Origin: Bradyrhizobium sp. cir1
GTDB lineage: Bacteria > Pseudomonadota > Alphaproteobacteria > Rhizobiales > Xanthobacteraceae
Reading direction: 5' to 3'
Length of the DNA: 64,000 nt
NCBI RefSeq assembly: GCF_014198245.1
Contig: NZ_JACIHE010000025.1
Location: 1-64,000, forward strand
Shown here: positions 43,447 through 52,009 of the stretch, piece after piece
Layout of the letters: every line of letters starts with the position of its first letter
Numbering within the stretch: position 1 is the stretch's first letter
Position numbers and translations under genes: made by a program
Notes under the pieces: model-generated
Seen by the model: only the letters and a program-made list of their open reading frames with translations
Database searches by the model: none
What the model was told of the DNA's origin: nothing

Positions 43447-45057
43447 ATGATCGCAGCGAAATTCCAGACCTTCCTCATCCTTCTCGCGGTGCTGGCGGGC
43501 ACCGCGCTTGTCGCCCGCCGTTTCAACATTGCTCCTGCGATCCTGCTGATGCTCTCCGGCGTCGGCCTCGCCTTCGTGCCGGGCATGCCGCCGGTCGAGC
43601 TGCCGCCGGAACTGGTGCTGCTGATGGTGCTGCCGCCGCTGATCTATTCGGCGAGCGTCGCCATGAGCTGGCGCGAGTTCAGGAACAATCTGCGTCCGAT
43701 CGTGCTGCTCGCGGTCGGCGCGGTGATCTTCACCGCGGCGCTGGTGGCGGCCGCCACACATTATCTGATCGGCCTGCCCTTGACGGTAGGCTTCCTGCTC
43801 GGGGCCATCGTCGCGCCGCCCGACGTGGTGGCGCCGCTCGCGATCGCGCGCCGCCTGAACATGCCGCGCCGGCTCCTTGTCATCCTTGAAGGCGAAGGGC
43901 TCGCCAACGACGCCACCGCGCTGATCCTCTACCGCTTCGCGCTCGCTGCCATCATGGTCGGACATTTCTCGCTGCCGCTGGCGGCCGGCGAGTTCCTGCT
44001 GATCGTTGCCAGTGAGATCGCCTTCGGCATCGGTGTCGGCTGGCTCTCCCTGCGCTTCCGCAAATGGTCCAGGGATCCGCAGGTCGAGCTGACGCTGTCG
44101 CTGATCACTCCTTACGTCTCCTACTGGCTGCCCGAGCATGTTGGCGGCTCCGGCGTGATCGCGACCGTCGCCTGCGGCCTCTATGTGAGCTGGAACGGCC
44201 CGCTGCTGATCTCCTCGGCGACGCGCCTGCAGGGCATCTTCTTCTGGGACCTCATCATCTATCTGATCGAGGGCCTGCTGTTCCTGCTCACCGGCTTCCA
44301 GATGCGCGCGCTCTACGAGAAGTCGAAGGCGTTTCCGCTCGACGACATCATGATCGCGACCGCCGTCGTTCTGACGATCATCGTGACCGCGCGCTTTGCC
44401 TGGCTCTATCCTGCGACCTATCTGCCGCGGATCCTCTCCAGGTCGCTGCGCCAGCGCGACCCGTCGCCGCCGTGGCAATGGCCGTTCGTGCTCGCCTTCA
44501 CAGGCGTGCGCGGCGCGGTGTCGCTGGCGGCGGCGCTGGCGCTGCCGTTTACGCTACCCGGTGGCGAGGCCTTTCCTTATCGCGACCTGATCCTGTTCGT
44601 CGCCTTCGGCGTCATCTTCGTGACGCTGATCGGCGTCGGCCTGACGCTGCCGCCGGTGGTGCGCTGGCTCGGCGTCGCCGAGGCCGGCCGCCATGAGCAT
44701 GTCAGCGAGCACGAGGCGGAGATCACGGCGCGACGCCAGGCGCTCGATGCCGCACTGAAGTCGCTCGATGCGTTGACCGCGGAAAAGGAAATCTCCGATG
44801 AGGTGATGCGGCTCCTGCGCGCCCGCCACGAGATCCGCGTCAACCAGCTTCCGGATTCACTCGATCCCGCCCATCACGACGTCTCCGCCGCCGGCACCGC
44901 GCTGACCCGCAGCCTGATCGACGCCGAACGCAAATTCATCCACGACCTGCTGCGCGACGGCCAGATCACCGACGAGACGAGGCGCCGGATCGAGCGGGAT
45001 CTGGATCTGGAGGAGGCGAGTTTGGCGAACCGGGAGTATCGGGGCGGGCCGCTGTAA
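43447..45057 (+). CDS. Na+/H+ antiporter (CPA1/NhaP type)
   Basis: A 536-residue inner-membrane cation/proton antiporter. About twelve to thirteen hydrophobic segments fill residues 5-410, including the ion-binding core GAIVAPPDVVAPLA and LEGEGLANDATALILY (the ND pair is the CPA1 mark). A cytoplasmic helical tail of about 120 residues follows, with charged coiled-coil character and an Arg-rich end. It may regulate sodium, potassium or pH. It is followed by a perfect palindromic repeat. Confidence 0.93.
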   Translation: MIAAKFQTFLILLAVLAGTALVARRFNIAPAILLMLSGVGLAFVPGMPPVELPPELVLLMVLPPLIYSASVAMSWREFRNNLRPIVLLAVGAVIFTAALVAAATHYLIGLPLTVGFLLGAIVAPPDVVAPLAIARRLNMPRRLLVILEGEGLANDATALILYRFALAAIMVGHFSLPLAAGEFLLIVASEIAFGIGVGWLSLRFRKWSRDPQVELTLSLITPYVSYWLPEHVGGSGVIATVACGLYVSWNGPLLISSATRLQGIFFWDLIIYLIEGLLFLLTGFQMRALYEKSKAFPLDDIMIATAVVLTIIVTARFAWLYPATYLPRILSRSLRQRDPSPPWQWPFVLAFTGVRGAVSLAAALALPFTLPGGEAFPYRDLILFVAFGVIFVTLIGVGLTLPPVVRWLGVAEAGRHEHVSEHEAEITARRQALDAALKSLDALTAEKEISDEVMRLLRARHEIRVNQLPDSLDPAHHDVSAAGTALTRSLIDAERKFIHDLLRDGQITDETRRRIERDLDLEEASLANREYRGGPL

Positions 45058-45060
45058 CCT

Positions 45061-45144
45061 CCCGTCATTGCGAGCGCAGCGAAGCAATCCAGACTGCCGC
45101 CGCGGAAAGACTCTGGATTGCTTCGCTGCGCTCGCAATGACGGG
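45061..45144. repeat. Perfect palindromic repeat, family E
   Basis: Two perfect 33-base arms (45061-45093 and 45112-45144) starting CCCGTCATTGCGAGCGCAGC are separated by 18 bases. The RNA would form a very stable hairpin at the convergent ends of the antiporter and amidase genes. A degenerate relative lies at 42328. Confidence 0.95.
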
Positions 45145-45162
45145 CTGAAGCACCGGAGCAAT

Positions 45163-45978
45163 CTACCGCCTCTCGCAAAACTCCCCTACCGCCGCTGCCA
45201 CGGCTCCTGCAATCAGCTCCTGCCGTTCCGCCGAGTTCATCTCCATCTCCTCGTCGCGATTGATGATGGAGCCGGCTTCGAGCAGCACGGCGGCGCTTCT
45301 CGTTCGTGACAGAACGACGAGCCCGTCATAGCGGTAGACGCCGACATCCTTGTCGAGCAACTGGCGGCGGTAGCGGCCCATCACCGGCAAGGTGTATTGG
45401 CTGGCGTAATGCAAGCCCTGCTCCTTCAGCCGTCGGCCGATCAACCGGGCCAGCTTCAGGCTGGTGGTGAAGTGCGGATTGCGCTCGGAGACGAACAGCG
45501 AGTGGCCGGAAAAACGATCGCTGAAATAGCTGTTCGCGCCGTCGAACTCCCAGGTTTCGAGCAGCTTGTCCGGCACCGAATCGTGGTGAACCGACAGGAA
45601 AAGATCAGCGTGCGCTTCATTAGCGCTGCCGACCCGCTTGAACAGGCTCGGCCGTGCCTTGCCGTCCGTGACGAGCAGGCGGGTTGCGGCAAAGCCCTCG
45701 GACTTGAGTTTCGTCGTGATCAGTCTGGCGAGCCGGAAGTTGAAGCCGAACTCCGGATCGTTGCGCGCGCTCAAGGCGCCATAGGAGTCCGGGGTGTGAC
45801 CGACATCCACGACGATCCGGAATTTCGGCGTCTCGCATTTGGCCAGTGCGGGCGACGGCTTAAGTCTGACTTTCGCGACCTTCCGGGCCGGAGCAGCACG
45901 GCCAGCGTCGATCGACGGAAGCAACAGCGCGACCAGCGACACCAGGAGAATTGCAACGATGCCCCGCGACTGACCCAA
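45163..45978 (-). CDS. N-acetylmuramoyl-L-alanine amidase
   Basis: A 271-residue zinc amidase that cleaves the amide between muramic acid and the stem peptide. The N-terminus is a signal or anchor (IVAILLVSLVALLLPSIDA). The Amidase_3 core has IVVDVGHTPDSYG (zinc His), DPEFGFNFRLARL (zinc Glu), LFLSVHHDSV (second zinc His) and AVLLEAGSIINRDEE (catalytic Glu). It is periplasmic. The family includes AmiA/B/C cell-separation enzymes; the lack of an AMIN domain means it is not localised in the same way. Confidence 0.9.
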   Translation of the reverse strand: MGQSRGIVAILLVSLVALLLPSIDAGRAAPARKVAKVRLKPSPALAKCETPKFRIVVDVGHTPDSYGALSARNDPEFGFNFRLARLITTKLKSEGFAATRLLVTDGKARPSLFKRVGSANEAHADLFLSVHHDSVPDKLLETWEFDGANSYFSDRFSGHSLFVSERNPHFTTSLKLARLIGRRLKEQGLHYASQYTLPVMGRYRRQLLDKDVGVYRYDGLVVLSRTRSAAVLLEAGSIINRDEEMEMNSAERQELIAGAVAAAVGEFCERR

Positions 45979-46145
45979 GTCCTACTCCGCTGCCGCAATC
46001 TGCGGCCGGCTGACGAGCCCCGTTCCGCGGCCGGACTCGGTCAGGAATTTATTGTCCTCTGCGCGGAGCATGGAAAATCCTCCCGATTTGTTTTTTGGGA
46101 AGATTGGCGCGGGAGCGGGAAGACGTCAACGCAAGAACGGCTCTC

Positions 46146-46250
46146 GTAGGGTGGGCAAAGGCGCGCTCTTCGCGCGCCGTGCCCACCACAGCGACTACGA
46201 TCACAGAAACATGGTGGGCACGGCGCTAACGCGCCTTTGACCACCCTACG
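46146..46250. repeat. Palindromic intergenic repeat, family C
   Basis: CGTAGGGTGGGCAAAGGCGCG faces CGCGCCTTTGACCACCCTACG, with inner GTGCCCACCA and TGGTGGGCAC. It fills most of the gap upstream of the murein amidase and downstream of the dioxygenase. Confidence 0.88.
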
Positions 46251-46260
46251 GTACCGTCTC

Positions 46261-47157
46261 CTAAACCGGCCGCTCCCCCTTCACCGTTACGCGCGTGCCC
46301 GAGCGCGTGTGGGGCCAGTAGTCCCACATCGCGCGGTGCTGGGTGCAGCGGTTGTCCCAGAAGGCGATGGCGTTCTCGGTCCAGCGGAAGCGGCACTGGA
46401 ACAGCGGGTTCTCGGCGTGCTGATAGAGATAGGCGAGCATCGCATCGCTCTCGTCGCGCGGGATGCCGTTGATGTGGCGGGTGAAGCCGCGGTTGACGTA
46501 GAGCGCCTTTCTGCCCGTGACCGGATGCGTACGGACCACGGGGTGCTCGGCGTGCGGATAGCTCGGCCTGTCGGCGACGCCATAATTCGCATAGAGCCCG
46601 CGATAGATCGGCTCGCCGTCGTGCAGCGCCGTGAGCCCATCGAGATAGGTCTTCATGCGGTCCGACAGCGCCTCGTAGGCCGCGTACATGTTCGCGAACA
46701 GCGTGTCGCCGCCGCGCGGCGGGCATTGCTTGATGTAGAGGATCGAACCCATCGGCGGCTCGAGATCGCAGGACACGTCGGAGTGCCAGCCCTCGCCGTT
46801 GGCGCGCGGCGAGTTCTTGTCGGCGTAGATCTTCATCAGCGCCGGGTCTTCGTCCTCGTGGGGTGCGGCGGGATGAAAATGCAGCTCGCCGAACTTGCGG
46901 CCGAAGGCGAGATGCTGCTGCGGCGTGATGTGCTGGTCGCGGAAGAAGATGACGAGGTTTTCGGCGAGCGCGCGGTGGATCTCGTACATCTGTTGGTTGG
47001 AGCGGGCATCGCCCTCGACGAGCGCGCCGATGTCAACGCCGGATATTTCCGCGCCGATGATGGGGGTGAGCTTTTCGACCTGAAGCGTCTCGTAGGGCGC
47101 GCCGTCGTCCGCCGTATGGCGGTAGCGCGGGCCTTGCTTGCCGGCGAGTGAGCTCAT
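46261..47157 (-). CDS. TauD/TfdA family Fe(II)/2-oxoglutarate dioxygenase
   Basis: A 298-residue cytoplasmic oxygenase. The iron triad is seen as HSD in GEGWHSDVSC and the distal His in RCTQHRAMWDYWP, with the 2-oxoglutarate Arg in RSGTRVTVKG. The closest kin include taurine dioxygenase, alkyl-sulfatase and 2,4-D-type enzymes. The substrate cannot be assigned. No sulfonate transporter genes adjoin, which weakens the taurine assignment. The gene stands alone between palindromic repeats. Confidence 0.9.
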   Translation of the reverse strand: MSSLAGKQGPRYRHTADDGAPYETLQVEKLTPIIGAEISGVDIGALVEGDARSNQQMYEIHRALAENLVIFFRDQHITPQQHLAFGRKFGELHFHPAAPHEDEDPALMKIYADKNSPRANGEGWHSDVSCDLEPPMGSILYIKQCPPRGGDTLFANMYAAYEALSDRMKTYLDGLTALHDGEPIYRGLYANYGVADRPSYPHAEHPVVRTHPVTGRKALYVNRGFTRHINGIPRDESDAMLAYLYQHAENPLFQCRFRWTENAIAFWDNRCTQHRAMWDYWPHTRSGTRVTVKGERPV

Positions 47158-47238
47158 GGCGTGTCTCCCGATCGTATTGATTTGGAGTCATCGTAGCGCG
47201 CGGTGACGGATGTGCAATCTGCACCGCAAACTCAGCTC

Positions 47239-47392
47239 GTCGTCCCGGACAAGCGTAAGCGCAGATCCGGGACCCATAGCCACAGGATTGGGTTTGGCGA
47301 AGATTCGGAGTGACAGCCCGTCGTAACCACACAGTCCTGTAGTTATAGGTCCCGGATCGGCGCGCGCTTGAGGCGCGCTTGTCCGGGACGAC
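47239..47392. repeat. Palindromic intergenic repeat, family A
   Basis: GTCGTCCCGGACAAGCG faces CGCTTGTCCGGGACGAC; inner ATCCGGGACCCATAGCCACAG faces CTGTAGTTATAGGTCCCGGAT. Between the dioxygenase and ispG genes. Confidence 0.9.
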
Positions 47393-47422
47393 GGAAGTGT
47401 CTGGAGCGCGAGCGGAGTAGAA

Positions 47423-48706
47423 TTACTCCGCCGCAGGCGCTGGCACCTTGGCGCCCTGGCCGTAGCGCTGGTCGATGTAGTCGATCACCAGCGCCTTGAA
47501 GTCGGCGGAGATCGTGGGCCCGCGCAGCGTGCGGAACTTCTTGCCGTCGACGAAGACGGGCGCGGCCGGCGCTTCGCCGGTGCCGGGCAGCGAGATGCCG
47601 ATATTGGCGTGCTTGGATTCGCCGGGGCCGTTGACGATGCAGCCCATCACGGCAACGTTGAGCTCTTCAACGCCGGGATATTTCGTCTTCCAGGTCGGCA
47701 TCTCGTCGCGGATGAAATCCTGGATCGAGCGGGCCAGCTCCTGGAACGTGGTCGAGGTGGTGCGGCCGCAACCGGGGCAGGCCGCAACTAGCGGCACGAA
47801 GGTGCGGAAGCCCATGGTCTGCAGCAGCTCCTGGCCGACCTGCACCTCCCGGGTGCGGTCGCCGCCGGGCTCCGGCGTCAGCGAGATGCGGATGGTGTCG
47901 CCGATGCCCTGCTGCAAGAGGATACCGAGCGCGGCCGAGGACGCCACGATGCCCTTCGAGCCCATGCCGGCCTCGGTGAGACCGAGATGGATGGCGTAGT
48001 CGGAACGCGACGCGAGGTCCTGATAGACCGCGATCAGATCCTGCACCGCCGAGACCTTTGCGGAGAGGATAATGCGGTCCTTGGGCATGCCGAGCTCTTC
48101 GGCGCGCGCGGCCGAGAGCAGCGCGGACTGCACCATCGCTTCACGCGTCACCGCGCGCACATCGCGCGGGTTCGGCGAAGCGGCGTTCTCGTCCATCAGC
48201 TTGGTCAAGAGCTCCTGGTCGAGCGAGCCCCAATTGGCGCCAATGCGCACCGGCTTGCTGTTCTTGTTCGCGATCTCGATGATGTCGGCGAACTGGGTGT
48301 CGCGCTTGTCCTTGAAGCCGACATTGCCGGGATTGATGCGGTACTTGGCGAGCGCTTCGGCGCAGGCCGGATAGGCCGCGAGCAGCTTGTGGCCGATATA
48401 GTGGAAGTCGCCGATCAGGGGCGTGGTGATGCCACGCTTGGCAAGGCCGTCGCGGATGTGCGGAACGGCGGCCGCGGCCTCCTCGCGGTCCACGGTGATG
48501 CGAACCATTTCGGAGCCGGCGCGCGCGAGCGCTGCGACCTGGGCGATGGTGCCGTCGATATCGGCGGTGTCGGTGTTGGTCATCGACTGCACGACGATCG
48601 GCGCACCGCCGCCGACAGCGACGTTGCCGACCTTGACCTGGGTGGTCCGGTGCCGGGGCGCGGGGCCCGCGATGTCTGAATCGAGAGGGTTTTCGAGCTT
48701 GTTCAT
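47423..48706 (-). CDS. ispG: 4-hydroxy-3-methylbut-2-en-1-yl diphosphate synthase
   Basis: Late step of the MEP isoprenoid pathway: reduces 2-C-methylerythritol cyclodiphosphate to HMBDP with a 4Fe-4S cluster. It has 427 residues from the ATG at 48706; a TTG nine bases upstream would also work. The cluster Cys are seen in ACPGCGRTT and MGCIVNGPGE. Other marks are VQSMTNTDTADI and the TIM-barrel segment DFHYIGH. It follows the EamA transporter by 12 bases and may share its transcript with zur. The MEP pathway supplies the IspA-type enzyme at 37693. Confidence 0.96.
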   Translation of the reverse strand: MNKLENPLDSDIAGPAPRHRTTQVKVGNVAVGGGAPIVVQSMTNTDTADIDGTIAQVAALARAGSEMVRITVDREEAAAAVPHIRDGLAKRGITTPLIGDFHYIGHKLLAAYPACAEALAKYRINPGNVGFKDKRDTQFADIIEIANKNSKPVRIGANWGSLDQELLTKLMDENAASPNPRDVRAVTREAMVQSALLSAARAEELGMPKDRIILSAKVSAVQDLIAVYQDLASRSDYAIHLGLTEAGMGSKGIVASSAALGILLQQGIGDTIRISLTPEPGGDRTREVQVGQELLQTMGFRTFVPLVAACPGCGRTTSTTFQELARSIQDFIRDEMPTWKTKYPGVEELNVAVMGCIVNGPGESKHANIGISLPGTGEAPAAPVFVDGKKFRTLRGPTISADFKALVIDYIDQRYGQGAKVPAPAAE

Positions 48707-48718
48707 GGCGTCCAAATA

Positions 48719-49672
48719 TCAGGTTTTGGTGACGTTCAGCAATGCATCGCGCGGCGCCGCAGCCGTTCCGCTCGGACGGTTAACCAGAAAAAGCCCAGCA
48801 ATTACAAGGACCGCGGCGGCGCCGAATGTCAGGCTCAGGGTGTCGTGCATGATGAAATAGCTACCCACCACGCCAAACAAAGGGGTGATGAAGGTAAAAG
48901 CCGACAATTTGCTGGCCGAATAGGCCTTCACCAGCGCGAACCAAAGCGTGAACGTGGTTCCCACCACCCAGATCGCCTGGAAGGCCATCAGAGCGAGGGA
49001 CAGCGGCGCCGGCGTGTGGGTGATGGATTCGCCAAACAGCCAGGCCGCCAGCCCCAGGATCGGGATCGAAGTCGCGACCTGATAGCCCAGCGCCTTCTCG
49101 GGCGCGGCGAAGCGCAGCCGTGTGCCCTTGGCGACCAATGTCGTCGCCGCCCACAGTCCGGCGCCGCCGACGATCAGGAGGTCGCCGAGCAGGACATGCG
49201 AATCGACATTGGGCTGCGGCACGCCGATCGCGAGTGCGACGCCGGCAAAGCTGACGGCAAGACCCAGCCATTGCGAAGCGCCAAGCCGCTCGCCGAGCAC
49301 CTGGTAGGAGCCGAGCGCGACAAAGAAAGGCGCGGTGTAGAGGAACACCACCGCGCGGGAGGCGGAGGTGAGGCGCAGGCCCTGGAAGATCAGCACGAAC
49401 TCGATGCCGAACATCAGCCCTGCGATCAGGCCGGCCTTCCACGTTCCGTCACGCTCGAAGAATTTCACGCCACGCAGGGTGCCGATGATGAACAGCACCG
49501 GCAGCGCGCCCAGCGAGCGGATCATCGCCTGAAGCATCGGCGGGATGTCCGGCAGCACCAGCTTCACCGCGATCTGGTTGAATCCCCAGGTCAGGCACAG
49601 CATGAGCATCAGGGCGATGGCGCCGGCGCTGAGAGGACGGCCGGTGGACGGGTTGGCTTGAGGTGCGGACAT
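48719..49672 (-). CDS. EamA/DMT-family transporter
   Basis: A 317-residue inner-membrane exporter with ten hydrophobic segments in two EamA repeats, the form of RhaT/YdcZ-type drug-metabolite transporters. The ATG at 49672 has AGGAAGAA just upstream; the longer frame from 49726 would overlap the zur stop. It lies between zur and ispG in the same direction with short gaps (35 and 12 bases), suggesting one operon. The substrate is unknown; members often export amino acids or nucleotides. Confidence 0.9.
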   Translation of the reverse strand: MSAPQANPSTGRPLSAGAIALMLMLCLTWGFNQIAVKLVLPDIPPMLQAMIRSLGALPVLFIIGTLRGVKFFERDGTWKAGLIAGLMFGIEFVLIFQGLRLTSASRAVVFLYTAPFFVALGSYQVLGERLGASQWLGLAVSFAGVALAIGVPQPNVDSHVLLGDLLIVGGAGLWAATTLVAKGTRLRFAAPEKALGYQVATSIPILGLAAWLFGESITHTPAPLSLALMAFQAIWVVGTTFTLWFALVKAYSASKLSAFTFITPLFGVVGSYFIMHDTLSLTFGAAAVLVIAGLFLVNRPSGTAAAPRDALLNVTKT

Positions 49673-49707
49673 TTCTTCCTGAGATCCGGCTTTGCGCCGT
49701 TGTTGCT

Positions 49708-50202
49708 TTAAGACATTTTCTGACAATGGGCGCAGACGCCAGTGATCTCCACCACAGACAGCTTTGGCGCGAAGCCTGAGCTGCGCGCCGCGGCGTTGAT
49801 ATCCTTTGCAAAGGATGCCGACGGGATCTCGCCGACGAGACCGCAGCGCTCGCAGATCAGGAACGCCACCGCCGAGGTCGCGTCATGGTCATGGGCGGCA
49901 CAGGCCAGATAGGCGTTGCGGCTCTCGATGCGGTGCACGAGACCGTTGGCCATCAGGAAATCGAGAGCGCGATAGACCGTGATCGGCGCCGGCCGCGCCA
50001 TCGACTTGGCGAGCTCGTCGATGACCTCGTAGGCGCCGAGCGGGCGATGGCTGGAAAGCAGCGCTCCCAGCACCTGGCGGCGGATCGGCGTGAATTTCTG
50101 CGCGCGCTGCTCGCAAACCTCCTCGGCATGCGCCAACGCGTCCGCAGTGCAGCGGCCGTGATCGTGGTCGGGCGCGGGAAAGGCCGGCTTTGCGAGGGTC
50201 AT
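49708..50202 (-). CDS. zur: Fur-family zinc uptake regulator Zur
   Basis: A 164-residue DNA-binding metalloregulator. A winged helix (FTPIRRQVLGALLSSHRPLG, ITVYRALDFLMANGLVHRIE) is followed by a dimerisation domain with the HDHDATSAVAFLICERCG region. Structural zinc Cys pairs are CERCG and CAHC at the end. The N-terminal His-rich start (PDHDHGR) also fits zinc binding. The Cys-pair layout resembles Zur more than Fur or Irr. Zur represses zinc uptake genes; none are in the window. It heads a possible operon with eamA and ispG, and is divergent from the MarR-emrAB operon. Confidence 0.87.
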   Translation of the reverse strand: MTLAKPAFPAPDHDHGRCTADALAHAEEVCEQRAQKFTPIRRQVLGALLSSHRPLGAYEVIDELAKSMARPAPITVYRALDFLMANGLVHRIESRNAYLACAAHDHDATSAVAFLICERCGLVGEIPSASFAKDINAAARSSGFAPKLSVVEITGVCAHCQKMS

Positions 50203-50315
50203 GCGGCCCGCCTTCTAGCATTTCGGCGATGGAACCCAAAGCATCACCGGCGGCGGGGCTGCCAGCCATGCTCTCGCCGCGGGACTGCGTCCCGATAATC
50301 CGCCACGCAATAATC

Positions 50316-50329
50316 ATAAGCTTGCTTAT
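50316..50329. promoter_or_regulatory. MarR-type operator overlapping emr promoter
   Basis: ATAAGC-tt-GCTTAT is a perfect inverted repeat overlapping a consensus -10 TATAAT (50327-50332). Binding by the MarR protein would block the promoter. No strong -35 is visible. Confidence 0.65.
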
Positions 50330-50337
50330 AATATCTC

Positions 50338-50361
50338 AAGCTTATTGGAGACCAAGCTTAT
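50338..50361 (+). promoter_or_regulatory. Duplicated AAGCTTAT half sites at the MarR start codon
   Basis: AAGCTTAT occurs at 50338-50345 and 50354-50361, the second running into the ATG; both share the AAGCTTAT core of the upstream palindrome. They could be additional MarR contacts for autorepression. The ribosome binding site GGAG lies between them. Confidence 0.5.
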
Positions 50362-50842
50362 GAGCCGCGGGTCCGTGGACCAGAACTTCCTGTTTACGCT
50401 CGCCGAGCTTTACCGCCTGCTGCGCGTCTATGCCGACAAGGAGGCCTCGCGCTTCGGCATCACCCGCGCGCAATGGGCGGTGCTGGCCAAGGTCGAGCGC
50501 AGCGAGGGCATGAAGCAGTCCGAACTCGCCGAGCTGCTCGAGGTGCAGCCGATCACGCTGACGCGCCTGATCGACAAGCTCTGCGACAGCGACTGGATCG
50601 AGCGCCGCAGCGATCCTTCGGACCGCCGCGTCAAGCGCCTGTACCTGAAGAAGGCGGGGCGGCAATTGCTGGGACGAATGAGCGGGCTGAAGTCCGAGCT
50701 CACCGCCAACGCGCTCGACGGCATCAGCCCGGCGGACGCCCACCGTCTCCTCACCCAACTCGAAACAATCAAGGAAAACGTGCGTAACGCGATCCAGACG
50801 TCCGGCGCGGAGCAAGCACGTAAGGAGCAGCGCTATGGCTGA
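50360..50842 (+). CDS. MarR-family regulator of the efflux operon
   Basis: A 160-residue winged-helix repressor. The DNA-binding part has MKQSELAELLEVQPITLTRL and SDPSDRRVKRLYLKKAG. The ATG at 50360 with GGAG nine bases upstream is the best start; a TTG at 50345 would also be in frame. It overlaps emrA by eight bases, so translation is coupled. It likely represses its own operon through the palindrome at 50316 until a toxic compound releases it. Confidence 0.92.
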   Translation: MSRGSVDQNFLFTLAELYRLLRVYADKEASRFGITRAQWAVLAKVERSEGMKQSELAELLEVQPITLTRLIDKLCDSDWIERRSDPSDRRVKRLYLKKAGRQLLGRMSGLKSELTANALDGISPADAHRLLTQLETIKENVRNAIQTSGAEQARKEQRYG

Positions 50843-51998
50843 TCAGGTTCTCAAGTTCCAGCCCGAGCAGAAGAACGACAGCGGCAAGCCCACCAAGAAG
50901 GCCGGCACCGATCCGCGCCGCCGCCTGCTCGCCGGCCTGCGCCGCTATCGCCGCTTCCTGCTGATGGTCGTGCTGCCCGTTGTCGCCGCCATCGGCGGCG
51001 TCACCTTCTATCTCCACGGCGGACGCTATGTCGGCACCGACGATGCCTATGTCGGCGCACAGAAGGTGCTGGTGACGCCCGACATCTCCGGCAAGATCCA
51101 GAAGGTCCTCGTGAAAGAGGGGCAGTCCGTCAAGCAAGGCGACGAGCTGTTCGAGATCGACCCTGTTCCGTTTCGCCATGCGGTGGATGAGGCCAAGGCG
51201 CAGCTCGCCCAGGCCCGCACAACCTACGACAATCTCGTCGCCAACATCAAGATCTACGGCGACATGCTGGGCCTCGCCCAGCAGGGCGTCGAGCTGAAGC
51301 AGCGCGACGTCGAGCGCAAGCAGGCGCTGGTGAAGAACAATTTCGGCTCCCAGCTCGATCTCGACAACGCCGCCAACGCGCTGGTGACCGCCGGTGCGCA
51401 GACGCAGTTCGTCAAGCAGCAGCTGTCCAACGCAAAGACGCAGTTGCTCGGCAATCCTGACCTGCCGCTCGAGCAGTTCCCTCCCTATGCGCAGGCCAAG
51501 GCAAAGCTCGACGACGCCCAGCGCAATCTCGACCACACCGTGCTGCGCGCGCCGATGGACGGCGTCGCGACGCAGGTCGAGCAGATCCAGCTCGGGCGCT
51601 TCGTTGCCGCCGGCACGGCGGTGTTCTCCATCGTCGACATCGCCCACCCCTGGGTTGATGCCAATCCGAAAGAGAGCGACCTTACCTATGTCACCGAAGG
51701 CCAGCCGGTGACGCTCGAGGTCGACGCGTTCCCGAACCACGTCTTCAAGGGCAAGATCGGCTCGCTCTCGCCCGGCACCGGCGCGCAATTCGCGATCCTG
51801 CCGCCGCAGAACGCCACCGGCAATTTCGTCAAGGTGGTGCAGCGCGTGCCGATCCGCATCTATTTCGACGAGACAGACAAATACGTGCGGAAGCTGAAGG
51901 CCGGCATGAGTGTCTATGCCACCATCGACACCGGCCACCAGCGCTCGCTCGCCGGCCTGCTCGGCCTCTCGGCGACAGCGGGCCAGGACAAAGAATAA
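50835..51998 (+). CDS. emrA: EmrA-like membrane fusion protein (HlyD family)
   Basis: A 387-residue periplasmic adaptor anchored by one N-terminal helix (about 38-60) after a charged cytoplasmic start. The biotinyl-lipoyl-like domain opens with ISGKIQKVLVKEGQSVKQGD; a coiled-coil hairpin follows (about 115-225), then the beta-barrel (VLRAPMDGVATQVEQIQLG, SPGTGAQFAILP). This is the layout of EmrA/HlyD adaptors that link an inner-membrane pump to an outer-membrane channel. No outer-membrane TolC gene adjoins. Confidence 0.92.
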   Translation: MADQVLKFQPEQKNDSGKPTKKAGTDPRRRLLAGLRRYRRFLLMVVLPVVAAIGGVTFYLHGGRYVGTDDAYVGAQKVLVTPDISGKIQKVLVKEGQSVKQGDELFEIDPVPFRHAVDEAKAQLAQARTTYDNLVANIKIYGDMLGLAQQGVELKQRDVERKQALVKNNFGSQLDLDNAANALVTAGAQTQFVKQQLSNAKTQLLGNPDLPLEQFPPYAQAKAKLDDAQRNLDHTVLRAPMDGVATQVEQIQLGRFVAAGTAVFSIVDIAHPWVDANPKESDLTYVTEGQPVTLEVDAFPNHVFKGKIGSLSPGTGAQFAILPPQNATGNFVKVVQRVPIRIYFDETDKYVRKLKAGMSVYATIDTGHQRSLAGLLGLSATAGQDKE

Positions 51999-52009
51999 GG
52001 ACTGACCTG

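Noticed and set aside
45061..45144. Possible tRNA or structured RNA gene because of very strong folding
   Set aside because: The perfect arms form one simple long hairpin without cloverleaf features, and a related copy at 42328 shows it belongs to a repeat family.
46261..47157. Taurine dioxygenase tauD assignment
   Set aside because: Family membership is clear, but no tauABC or sulfonate genes adjoin, and substrate specificity cannot be read from the sequence.
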